This document shows, piece after piece, positions 35,246 to 43,298 of a stretch of DNA of 64,000 nucleotides; within the stretch, counting starts at the first letter, position 1; each line of letters opens with the position of its first letter. The notes beneath the pieces were generated by a model. The model did no database searches, was not told the origin of the DNA, and saw only the letters and a program-made list of their open reading frames with translations. Both the position numbers and the translations under genes were made by a program. Source of the stretch: RHKX01 sp046330415. Its GTDB lineage: Bacteria; Actinomycetota; Thermoleophilia; Solirubrobacterales; 70-9. Where the stretch lies: positions 8,764 to 72,763 of the forward strand of contig JAXLSW010000025.1 of NCBI GenBank assembly GCA_046330415.1, in the 5' to 3' direction.

Positions 35246-37291
35246 CTACTTGCGTAAGAGCTTGACCTTCTTGGTCAGGGTCGTCTGCTCGCCGCCGTCG
35301 GGGGTGAAGCCGACGGTCACCTTGACCTTGGCCTTGCCCTTCTTCTTGAGCGTCTTCTTGAGCTTGCCCTTCGGCTTCAGGTTCAGCTTGTAGGTGCCGG
35401 CGCCGGACGCCGTCTTCGAGCTCTTCGCGAGCGACTTGCCGCTGAGGGTGATCTTGCCGGGGTTGCCGACCGTCACCGAGAGCTTCCCCGTCCCCTTCTT
35501 CTTGTTCGCCTTGGACTTGCCGAGCTTGAACGACGGGGCGCCGGGCGTGAACCAGACCGGGCTCGAGTAGTTCTCGATGTAGTTGAGGTCGGCGTTGTTG
35601 CGCAGCACCTCCAGCGAGTAGCGGCCCCCGTCGGAGACCTCGAAGGTCTGGCTGGTGCCGTCCCCGGAGAAGGGCCAGGTCTGCACCGCCTGTCCGTCGC
35701 GGAGCAGCAGGAGCGACCACGAGCCGATCCGCCCGCTCGCGGAGGCGCCGCTGACGGTCGCCGTCAGCTTCACCGAGGGGCCGGTGACGCTGTCGCCGAT
35801 CATCGCCGTGGGCTCGCCCGGCACGTCGGCCTCGAGCGAGATCACGGGTCCGTCGTTGCCGAACATCTTCACGTAGGTGTGATCACCCTTGATCGCGTCG
35901 GTGATCGCCTGCTCCGACAGCTCCTTGGCGTAGACCATCGTCGTCGCGCTCCCGACCGGGGAATCGGTTGGACCCGTCGCGCCGCCGCCCTGATGGTCGT
36001 CGCTGGAGCCGACCGCGGCGATGTGGGCGCCGCTGTCGAGCGCGTGCTCGTAGTAGGCGATCGCGTCCGGGGTGAACGGGTTGGGCGAGCTCGGAGCGGA
36101 GTAGGGGATGCCCGCGGGACCGGTCTGCACCTCGATCGCGTCGACGCGCGAGAAGTCGGTGTCGGCGTCGGAGTAGCTCCAGGCGCAGCCGCGGCAGACC
36201 GACGGGGCCGTCTTGAAGATCGAGGGGTGGTTGATCTGCGTCCAGTTCCCGTTCGACTGGATCTCGCCGAAGATCTGGGAGGGTGGCACGGAGCCGCGCA
36301 CCTGGCCGAGGTCGCCGTCGGTGAGCGTGGAGTAGGGCGGGGACCCGGTGGGCTGCAGGACCGCGCCGGTGCGGAAGTCGACGAACGGGGCTTTCCCTTG
36401 GTTGTTGAAGTGGCCCTGGTAGGTCGTCATCTCGGTGCCGGGGATGACGAGCTTGCCCGGATGGGCCGCCTGGTAGGTGGCGAGGTTGTCGTGCTGGACC
36501 TGGTTGTTGTGGTCGACCAGCGTCACGAAGTCGAGCCCGGAGCCGCCGGGGGGCGCGTCGAAGGCGCGGTTCAGCGTCTGCGTGACGGGCGCGTTGCCGG
36601 GCTCCTGCTCGCCGTGCACGTGCAGATCGCCCGCGTACCAGCCGGCGGCGGTGGACGCCGGAGCCGTCGAGTACCCACTCGGGGTGTAGGGGCTGTTCGA
36701 CCAGTCGGTGGAGGTGGAGGTCTCGACCCGCACGTGGTAATGGATTCCGTCGGTGTCGCTGGGGTCGATGTACGCGATCCCGAGCTCGACGGCCCAGGTC
36801 CCGGGGGTGACCGAGCCGGGCTGGTAGGCGCGCGTCGTGTATCCGTGGACGTACGCCTTGCGGGCGGAGTTGCTCGCGTTGTAGACGCTCTCGGGCGAGA
36901 AGCCGTTCTGGGCGATCGCGAGGTCCTTGACCGCGCTGCCGCTCCAACCCCGGCTGTCGTCGGCGCCGAAGACGGTCTCGCCGGACTCCCGCGGGTCGTA
37001 GACGCCCATGTCCAGCGTGTTCGGGGAGCCGCCGCAGCCGCCGCCGGGCTGGTCGTAGGAGTAGCGGACGCGGATCGCGGTGGTCCCCGTCGGCACGTCG
37101 AACGGGATCTGCAGGTAGCCGCCGGCGCGGGAGGCGGCGATGTCTCCCTGCACCTCGAGCGCGGTGTTGGTGAAGCTGCCGTCGGCCGAGCCGGGAATCC
37201 CGCAGTCGGTTGCCGAAGCGGTCGCGGGTGCGATCAGCGCGGCGGCGAGGATGGTCAGGACGAGCAGGGACTTCCGGAAGATCGTGAGCAC
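35246..37291 (-). CDS. Secreted PHP-domain (CehA/McbA-like) metallohydrolase
   Basis: 681 residues with signal peptide (about residues 8-28, ending TASAT). After an N-terminal beta domain of about 190 residues the PHP fold begins: WYAGDLHVHGEQEPG, FVTLVDHNNQ, VIPGTEMTTYQGHFN, WTQINHPS and AAVGSSDDHQGG supply the His/Asp/Glu metal ligands. CehA/McbA relatives hydrolyse esters such as carbaryl; the natural substrate is open. The last 110 residues are a Lys-rich Ig-like domain (KSKANKKKGTGKLSVTVG) that may stick to anionic surface polymers. GTG start at 37291. Monocistronic; ends 14 bases before the tRNA-Leu 5' end. Confidence 0.82.
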   Translation of the reverse strand: MLTIFRKSLLVLTILAAALIAPATASATDCGIPGSADGSFTNTALEVQGDIAASRAGGYLQIPFDVPTGTTAIRVRYSYDQPGGGCGGSPNTLDMGVYDPRESGETVFGADDSRGWSGSAVKDLAIAQNGFSPESVYNASNSARKAYVHGYTTRAYQPGSVTPGTWAVELGIAYIDPSDTDGIHYHVRVETSTSTDWSNSPYTPSGYSTAPASTAAGWYAGDLHVHGEQEPGNAPVTQTLNRAFDAPPGGSGLDFVTLVDHNNQVQHDNLATYQAAHPGKLVIPGTEMTTYQGHFNNQGKAPFVDFRTGAVLQPTGSPPYSTLTDGDLGQVRGSVPPSQIFGEIQSNGNWTQINHPSIFKTAPSVCRGCAWSYSDADTDFSRVDAIEVQTGPAGIPYSAPSSPNPFTPDAIAYYEHALDSGAHIAAVGSSDDHQGGGATGPTDSPVGSATTMVYAKELSEQAITDAIKGDHTYVKMFGNDGPVISLEADVPGEPTAMIGDSVTGPSVKLTATVSGASASGRIGSWSLLLLRDGQAVQTWPFSGDGTSQTFEVSDGGRYSLEVLRNNADLNYIENYSSPVWFTPGAPSFKLGKSKANKKKGTGKLSVTVGNPGKITLSGKSLAKSSKTASGAGTYKLNLKPKGKLKKTLKKKGKAKVKVTVGFTPDGGEQTTLTKKVKLLRK

Positions 37292-37353
37292 GCGCGCAAA
37301 TTAGCGCGAAGTTGCGCCATGCGCACCCGGTTCCGCGCAGCGGTTGCGTCGGT

Positions 37354-38730
37354 TCAGGGACAGGGAGCGGCGCAGGCGGCGATCCGGCTCAGTCGCCGCT
37401 GAAGCCTGCGGGCGAGCTGCGGCTCGCGGCGGACGCGGTTGTGGATCTGCCAGGGATCGCGTTCGAGGTCGTAGAGGTGGCGGCGTCCGGTCCGCAGGTC
37501 GCGCCAGTACGTCCAACCCTTCGCGGTCTTGATCTGCCGCCACGGCTGCTGCAGGCGCGAGTTGCCGCCATAGGGACGCTCGAGCAGCAGCACGCGCCGT
37601 CGGTGCTCGCCGAGCAACGACCAGCCGTCGAGCGGCAGCGGCGGGGTGACGCCGGCGACGTCGAGGATCGTCGCCGGAACGTCGACGTTCGCGGTCAGGT
37701 CGTCGCGGGTGGCGCCGGCGTCGAAGCCGGGCCCGCGAATGACGAGCGGGACCCGCACCGAGCGGTCCCAGGCGACGTTCTTGTCAAAGATGCTGTGCTC
37801 GCCGTGGAGCATCCCGTTGTCGGACTGGAAGATCACGTAGGTGTCGTCGAGCTCGCCCTGCGCCCGGAGCCGCTCGACCAGCGCCGCGACCATGCGGTCG
37901 ACCGACTGCAGCGACTCCAGCTCACGCTGCCAGTAGACGTTCGCCACGGAGCGGTCGGCGGCGGTGCCGGTGAAGTCCTCGCCGAACGGGAAGCGGGTGC
38001 CCGCGAAGGTGCCGAGGTCCTGGGCGGCGGGCTCCGGCGGGCACCGGCCTGGAGTCCGGCTGGTCGAGCTCCCGCAGTAGTTCCAGTGCGGGTTGAACGG
38101 TGAGACCGTGAGCATGAACGGCTGGGAGCCGTGGGCGGCGATGAACTCGGACGCCCGCTGCGCGTAGACGTCGGTCTGGTAGGTCCCGGCGATGTCGACC
38201 TCGGTGCCGTTGTCGCTGAGGGCGTAGTCGTACATGTCGTGCTCGCTGTTGCGCAGCGGCACCAACCACTCGTCGAAGCCGGGCTCAGGGGTCGACCCCT
38301 GGTCGCCCTCGCCGTTGAGGACCTTGCCGATCCAGCCCGTCTGGTAGCCGGCGTCGTGCATCGCCGTGTAGAGCGTGCGGCTGAAGTCCATGGCCCCGTA
38401 CCCGTACGGCGGCAGGTTGTCGAGGACGCCGTGGTTGTGCGGGTACTGGCCGGTGAGGAAGCTGGCGCGCGAGGGGCAGCAGAGCGGCTGGGTGGCGTGG
38501 TAGTTCGTGAAGGTCGTTCCCTGGGCGCCCAACAGCCGCTCGGTCGCCTCCATGTACCGGAGGCTGTCGATGGTCTGGTCGTCGGTGAGGATGTGGAGGA
38601 AGTTGGGCCGCTCGTCGGCGCCGGCCGCGCCGGGGAGGGCGAGGGGGAGGGTCAGCGCCGCCAGCAGCGCCGCCAGCAGCGCCGCGAGCCGTCTTGCCCC
38701 GTGTCGCGGTGCTCGCGCCGACGGCCTCAT
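37354..38730 (-). CDS. Secreted sulfatase (N-acetylglucosamine-6-sulfatase-like)
   Basis: 458 residues from the ATG at 38730, which leads straight into a signal peptide (ARRLAALLAALLAALTLPLA, cleavage near ADERPN). RPNFLHILTDDQTIDSL has the metal Asp pair; QPLCCPSRASFLTGQYPHNHGV is the formylglycine motif, Cys at about 84; WIGKVLNGEG, SPFNPHWN and FQSDNGMLHGEH complete the site. TAATCT eight bases before the ATG suggests a leaderless start. A longer frame to 38802 is open but would bury the signal peptide. With the sulfatase at 31363 it indicates turnover of sulfated glycans. Confidence 0.88.
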   Translation of the reverse strand: MRPSARAPRHGARRLAALLAALLAALTLPLALPGAAGADERPNFLHILTDDQTIDSLRYMEATERLLGAQGTTFTNYHATQPLCCPSRASFLTGQYPHNHGVLDNLPPYGYGAMDFSRTLYTAMHDAGYQTGWIGKVLNGEGDQGSTPEPGFDEWLVPLRNSEHDMYDYALSDNGTEVDIAGTYQTDVYAQRASEFIAAHGSQPFMLTVSPFNPHWNYCGSSTSRTPGRCPPEPAAQDLGTFAGTRFPFGEDFTGTAADRSVANVYWQRELESLQSVDRMVAALVERLRAQGELDDTYVIFQSDNGMLHGEHSIFDKNVAWDRSVRVPLVIRGPGFDAGATRDDLTANVDVPATILDVAGVTPPLPLDGWSLLGEHRRRVLLLERPYGGNSRLQQPWRQIKTAKGWTYWRDLRTGRRHLYDLERDPWQIHNRVRREPQLARRLQRRLSRIAACAAPCP

Positions 38731-38862
38731 CCGGCTGCAGATTAGGCGCCAGCGCAAGCGCGGATACCCGCTCGCGGCTGGGAGATCGCTAACTTCGCTC
38801 AAGGCTCAGGCCGGTGGGACCGATCCCGATCGCACCGGCGGCGGGAGCCGTCCGGCTTCGTC

Positions 38863-40878
38863 ATGGAACCCAGCCACCGAGACACGATCGACGAGGAGCA
38901 GGTCCGCCGCGCGGTTCCGAGCGGCGCGCTGGGGCCGCAGCGAGCCGGGGGGATGGACCCCGACAAGCTCGCCGAGCCGACCCCGTTCCTCGAACGGCGG
39001 ATGCCCTCGTCCCCGTTCCCGGCGATCGCCGACTACGCCTTCCTCTCCGACTGCCACACCGGTGCGCTGGTCGCTCCCGACGGGACGATCGAGTGGCTGT
39101 GCCCGCCGCGCTTCGACTCCCCGAGCGTCTTCGCCGCCGTGCTCGATCGCTCGGCGGGCGGGTGGCGCTTCGGCCCCTCGAACATGGGCAAGCCGGTCGG
39201 GCGCCGCTACGAGCCCGGCACCAACATCGTCGAGACGACCTGGATGACGCCGACCGGGTGGATGATCGTCCGCGACGCGCTCGTCGTCGGCGAGTGGCGG
39301 GAGCGGGAGTCCACGAAGAAGTCGGCCCACACGCGGCCGCCCTCCGATTACGACGCCCACCACGTGCTGGTGCGCACGGCGCGCTGCGTCCACGGTTCGG
39401 TCCAGATCGAGCAGGTCTGCGAGCCCGTCTTCGGTTACGGCCGCCGCCCGGGCAGCTGGAGCCGCCCCGGTCCCGAGCACGGGATCGCCGACGCGACCGA
39501 CGGCGAGACGACGCTGCGCCTGCACTCCGACGTCAACCTCGGCATCGAAGGGGGCACCGCCCGCGCCCGCCACCGCCTCGACGCCGGCGAGGGTTGCTTC
39601 TTCGCCCTCTCCTGGTCCTCGCGCCTCGATGGTCCCTCCAGCTACCTGGAGGCCGAGGAGCAGCTCGATACGACCTCCCGCTTCTGGCGCACTTGGCTCG
39701 CCTCCGGCGACTTCCCCGATCACCGCTGGCGCGAGCACCTGCAGCGTTCCGCGCTCGTCCTCAAGGGCCTCACCTACATGCCGACCGGCGCGATGGTCGC
39801 GGCGCTCACGACGTCTCTGCCGGAGACCCCCGGCGGCGAGCGCAACTGGGACTACCGCTACACGTGGATGCGCGATGCGACTTTCACGCTGCAGGCCCTC
39901 CACGCCCTCGGCCTCAACTGGGAGGCCGATGACTTCATCCAGTTCGTCGCCGACGTCGAGCGGAGCGAGAAGGGCGGCCTGCAGATCATGTACGGGATCG
40001 GCGGGGAATCCGACCTCCCCGAGGAGACCCTCGACCACCTCACCGGCTATCAGGGGGCGCAGCCGGTGCGCGTCGGCAACGGCGCCTTCGACCAGCGCCA
40101 GAACGACGTCTACGGAGCGGTCCTCGACTCCATCTACCTGCACCAGCGGGAATACGGCCACAACTCCTCGAGGATGTGGCCGGTCATCGAGGACCAGGCG
40201 CGTTGCGCCGCCGAGATCTGGCGCAAGCCCGACCAGGGGATCTGGGAGACGCGCGGGGAGCCAAAGCACTACGTCGCCTCGAAGGTCATGTGCTGGGTCG
40301 CGCTCGATCGCGCCGCCCGCCTCGCCGCCCGTCGCGGCTACGAGGGGCTCGCCGACGAGTGGCGCCTGATCGCCAACGAGATCCACGAGGACGTGCTCGC
40401 CAACGGCGTCGACGACCGCGGCGTCTTCACCCAGCACTACGACGCCGACGGCCTCGACGCCTCCAACCTGCTGATCCCCCTGGTCAGGTTCCTGCCGCAG
40501 GGAGACGAGCGCGTGCGCAACACCGTGCTCGCGATCGAGGAGGAGCTGACCGAGAACGGGCTCGTGCTCCGCTACCGGACCGAGGAGACCGACGACGGGC
40601 TCGAAGGCGAGGAGGGCACCTTCCTCATCTGCAGCTTCTGGCTCGTCTCGGCCCTGCTCGAGATCGGCGAGCGACGCCGCGGCCGCGAGCTCTGCGAGCG
40701 CCTCCTCAAGGACGCGAGCCCGCTCGGCCTCTACGCCGAGGAGCTCGATGCCGCCTCCGGCCGGCACCTCGGCAACTTCCCGCAGGCGTTCACGCACCTG
40801 GCGCTGATCAACGCCGTCACCCACGTGATCCGCGACGAGCGGGCGATGCCCAGCCTCTCGGAGGAGGACTGGCTCTAG
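38863..40878 (+). CDS. Glycoside hydrolase family 15 protein (trehalase/glucoamylase type)
   Basis: 671 residues, no signal peptide, so cytoplasmic. N-terminal beta domain begins IADYAFLSDCHTGALVAPDGTIEWLCPPRFD, typical of bacterial GH15 trehalases. The (alpha/alpha)6 barrel has GGERNWDYRYTWMRDATFTL near residue 327, GYQGAQPVRVGNGAFDQRQNDVYGAV-like segment, and EGEEGTFLICSFWLV near 585 with the catalytic Glu region. Length and motifs resemble mycobacterial GH15 trehalases, so trehalose hydrolysis is the best guess, not proven. Its stop overlaps the end of the convergent gene by four bases. Confidence 0.87.
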   Translation: MEPSHRDTIDEEQVRRAVPSGALGPQRAGGMDPDKLAEPTPFLERRMPSSPFPAIADYAFLSDCHTGALVAPDGTIEWLCPPRFDSPSVFAAVLDRSAGGWRFGPSNMGKPVGRRYEPGTNIVETTWMTPTGWMIVRDALVVGEWRERESTKKSAHTRPPSDYDAHHVLVRTARCVHGSVQIEQVCEPVFGYGRRPGSWSRPGPEHGIADATDGETTLRLHSDVNLGIEGGTARARHRLDAGEGCFFALSWSSRLDGPSSYLEAEEQLDTTSRFWRTWLASGDFPDHRWREHLQRSALVLKGLTYMPTGAMVAALTTSLPETPGGERNWDYRYTWMRDATFTLQALHALGLNWEADDFIQFVADVERSEKGGLQIMYGIGGESDLPEETLDHLTGYQGAQPVRVGNGAFDQRQNDVYGAVLDSIYLHQREYGHNSSRMWPVIEDQARCAAEIWRKPDQGIWETRGEPKHYVASKVMCWVALDRAARLAARRGYEGLADEWRLIANEIHEDVLANGVDDRGVFTQHYDADGLDASNLLIPLVRFLPQGDERVRNTVLAIEEELTENGLVLRYRTEETDDGLEGEEGTFLICSFWLVSALLEIGERRRGRELCERLLKDASPLGLYAEELDAASGRHLGNFPQAFTHLALINAVTHVIRDERAMPSLSEEDWL

Positions 40879-41630
40879 CGGGGTGCGTCGATCCCGCGGA
40901 CCCGCACGTCGGGGCGCAGGCTCGAACCGATCAGCTCGGCGTCGGCCAGGCTCGAGGCCGGAGCGCCCGCCTGCAGCGCCGTGGCGAGGTAGTAGCGATA
41001 GGGGCCGGCCGCGCGTAGGTTGACGCGATAGGGGCCGGCCGGCTCGCCGTCGAGGCCGACGTCGGCACGGAGCTCCGCCGAGCTGCTCTCGACGGTGGGG
41101 CCGTCGACGCGGTCGACGATGCGAGCGTTCTCACCGAGGGTCGTCAGACCGCCGAGGGACTGCTTGACGAAGCCGTCGAAGTCGAGGTTGGGGTCGCGCT
41201 CGACCCACAAGGTCGTCTGGGCGATGCCGTCGGCCGACTCCGCGGCGAAGACGGCGCCGTCGGGTGCGTCGGTGCGCTTCCAGCCCGCCGGCAGGGAGAG
41301 CGTGAAGCCGCGCTCCTCCACGAGGGTCGCGTCGAGCGGGGCCGCCGAGATCGCGGCGGCCTCGGCCTCGGCCGGGGTGCTGTCGCCGGAGCCGTGGGAC
41401 GCGAGCAGCCCGGCGCAGAGGACGGCGACGACCGCGGCGGCGAGCAGAGCCATCCGGGCGCGGGAGTCGTCCAGGAGCTCGGCGGCGCGGAGGCGGGCGC
41501 CCTCGCCGGCGTAGGCGAGGCGATCGCGAGCCTCGTCCGCGGTCAGCGAGAGCCGATCGCGGGTCTCGTCGGTCGCCAGCGCGAGGCGCTCGCGGGTCTC
41601 GTCCAGCAGGTAAAGCATCCGGTCGAACAA
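40875..41630 (-). CDS. Membrane-anchored protein with a coiled-coil N-terminus
   Basis: 251 residues. The first 55 residues are an amphipathic repeat (DETRERLALATDETRDRLSL, then ADEARDRLAYAGEGARL), probably coiled coil on the cytoplasmic side. One membrane helix follows (MALLAAAVVAVLCAGLLAS, about residues 60-78). The outside part contains GFTLSLPAGWKR, a lipoprotein-like motif seen in PsbP/LpqN-type domains, and VRVNLRAAGPYRYYLAT-like strands. Function unknown. TTG start at 41630 with GAGG ten bases before; an ATG at 41618 is the alternative. Divergent from the adenylate cyclase, 93 bases away. Confidence 0.7.
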   Translation of the reverse strand: MFDRMLYLLDETRERLALATDETRDRLSLTADEARDRLAYAGEGARLRAAELLDDSRARMALLAAAVVAVLCAGLLASHGSGDSTPAEAEAAAISAAPLDATLVEERGFTLSLPAGWKRTDAPDGAVFAAESADGIAQTTLWVERDPNLDFDGFVKQSLGGLTTLGENARIVDRVDGPTVESSSAELRADVGLDGEPAGPYRVNLRAAGPYRYYLATALQAGAPASSLADAELIGSSLRPDVRVRGIDAPR

Positions 41631-41710
41631 TCGGATCGGGCCTCGTCGTACTTGAATCGGGTACAGGATCCACCCGGAGCAGGCGGGAACACGCGATGGT
41701 CGCGGTTAGG

Positions 41711-41722
41711 GAACAATTGTTC
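41711..41722. promoter_or_regulatory. AT-rich palindrome GAACAATTGTTC at the cyclase start
   Basis: A perfect 12-base palindrome one base before the GTG start of the adenylate cyclase, in otherwise GC-rich DNA. Likely a repressor or regulator site between divergent genes; a -10 of the form TAGGGA overlaps it. Confidence 0.5.
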
Positions 41723-41723
41723 T

Positions 41724-43298
41724 GTGCTCTTGGCACCCTTCGAATGGCTCTACCGGAAGCTCGGTTCGAGTTATCCGAAGGTGTTCGTCACGTTGGAGCT
41801 GCAGGCGGGGTTCCTCGTCACCGCGGGAACGGTCCTCCTGCTCTCCTCCTACTACGACGGCACGCTCGAGGACTTCGCGCTCCTGCTCGCGATCTCGCTC
41901 GCCCTCACCGCGTTCTCGATCGCGTTCGGCATGTACCGGATCCTGCCCCGGCTGGGTGTCATCAGCGCCTGGATCGGCGGGCGCCGCGACGAGGAGTTCA
42001 CCGAGCGGGCATGGAGCTCCGCGGTGGGCCTGCCGCTGGCGCTGGTCCGCGACGAGATGCTGATCCCCTTCGTCGGTGTCGTGATCCCGGCGACCGCCGC
42101 TGCGGTGGCGATCTTCGACATCTCCTGGCTCGGCTTCTTCCCGCTGCTGATCGCCGGCATGGTCGCGATCGGCTACGGCGCGATCCTCCACCACCTGACG
42201 CTCGAGATCGGTCTGCGGCCGGTCCTCATCGACATGAACCGCGCGGTGAAGCCGGAGCTCGCGCGCGAGGCCGTGGCGCTGCCGTTGCGGTGGCGGCTGC
42301 TGGCGGTACTGCCGATGATCAACATCATCACCGGACTCACCGTCGCGGGCCTCAGCGGCGGCGACAGCCTCGGGATCGCGGTGCTGGCGGCCATCGGCGT
42401 CGCCACAACGGTCTCGCTTGAGCTGACGCTGCTGCTGACGCGCTCGGTCATGCAGCCGATCAGCGACCTGCAGCGCGCGACCGACGAGGTCCGGCACGGG
42501 AACCTCGAGGCGGCGGTCCCGGTCACGACCGGGGACGAGATCGGCGAGCTCGCCGCGTCGTTCAACGACATGGTCGGTGGCCTGCGCGAGCGTGAGCGGA
42601 TCCGCCAGGCCTTCGGTACCTACCTGGACAAGGAGGTCGCCGAGCACATCCTCAGCGACGGCTTCCGCGAGGGGGGCGAGCAGGTCGAGGTCTCGATCCT
42701 GTTCACCGACGTCAAGGACTTCACCTCGTTCGCGGAGTCGTCGGAGGCCGACGAGGTGGTCCGCTGCCTGAACGTGCTCTTCGAGGTGATCGTCCCGATC
42801 ATCGCCGCCGAGGGTGGTCACGTCGACAAGTTCGAGGGAGATGGGCTGATGGCCGTCTTCGGAGCTCCGCAGCAGTTCCCCGACCACGCCGACAGAGCGC
42901 TGTGCGCGGCCATCGAGATCGACCGCCGCGTCAACGGCGCCGGCGAGGGCGGTCCCTTCGAGGTCGGCATCGGGATCAACACCGGGCGGGTCGTGGCCGG
43001 GTCCGTCGGGGGGGCCGGGCGGCTCAACTTCAGCGTCATCGGCGACACGGTCAACGTCGCCGCGCGGGTCGAGGCGGAGACCCGCCGCACCGGCGACGAC
43101 GTGCTGCTCACCGGCGCCACCCACGAGGCGCTGCGCGGCGACTACGGCCTGAAGCGGCGCGGCGAGCGCGAGCTGCGCGGCCTCGAGCGGCCGATCGAGC
43201 TGTTCACGCTGCCGGTCGATGCGGCCGACCTGCCCGACCCGGTCGGCGCGGTGCGGGCGGTGTACGCTCGCGTGCGTGGCAACCGAGGAGAAGGCTGA
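41724..43298 (+). CDS. Membrane-bound class III adenylate/guanylate cyclase with HAMP domain
   Basis: Makes a cyclic nucleotide at the membrane. 524 residues from GTG 41724. Six hydrophobic segments fill the first 235 residues (FVTLELQAGFLVTAGTVLLL, ALLLAISLALTAFSIAFGMY and so on). The HAMP linker (LTRSVMQPISDLQRATDEVRHGNLEAAV) is at about 240-290. The cyclase domain starts near 320: VSILFTDVKDFTSFAE holds the metal Asp; FEGDGLMAVFGAP the second Asp; VGIGINTGRVVAGSVG and FSVIGDTVNVAARVE are class III blocks, the latter with the transition-state Asn/Arg. It overlaps the next gene by 23 bases. Confidence 0.9.
   Translation: MLLAPFEWLYRKLGSSYPKVFVTLELQAGFLVTAGTVLLLSSYYDGTLEDFALLLAISLALTAFSIAFGMYRILPRLGVISAWIGGRRDEEFTERAWSSAVGLPLALVRDEMLIPFVGVVIPATAAAVAIFDISWLGFFPLLIAGMVAIGYGAILHHLTLEIGLRPVLIDMNRAVKPELAREAVALPLRWRLLAVLPMINIITGLTVAGLSGGDSLGIAVLAAIGVATTVSLELTLLLTRSVMQPISDLQRATDEVRHGNLEAAVPVTTGDEIGELAASFNDMVGGLRERERIRQAFGTYLDKEVAEHILSDGFREGGEQVEVSILFTDVKDFTSFAESSEADEVVRCLNVLFEVIVPIIAAEGGHVDKFEGDGLMAVFGAPQQFPDHADRALCAAIEIDRRVNGAGEGGPFEVGIGINTGRVVAGSVGGAGRLNFSVIGDTVNVAARVEAETRRTGDDVLLTGATHEALRGDYGLKRRGERELRGLERPIELFTLPVDAADLPDPVGAVRAVYARVRGNRGEG
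43263..43268 (+). promoter_or_regulatory. -10 element (TACGCT) inside the cyclase gene
   Basis: TACGCT lies seven bases before the GTG at 43276, inside the last codons of the cyclase. It would let the ThDP enzyme be expressed by itself. Confidence 0.4.
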
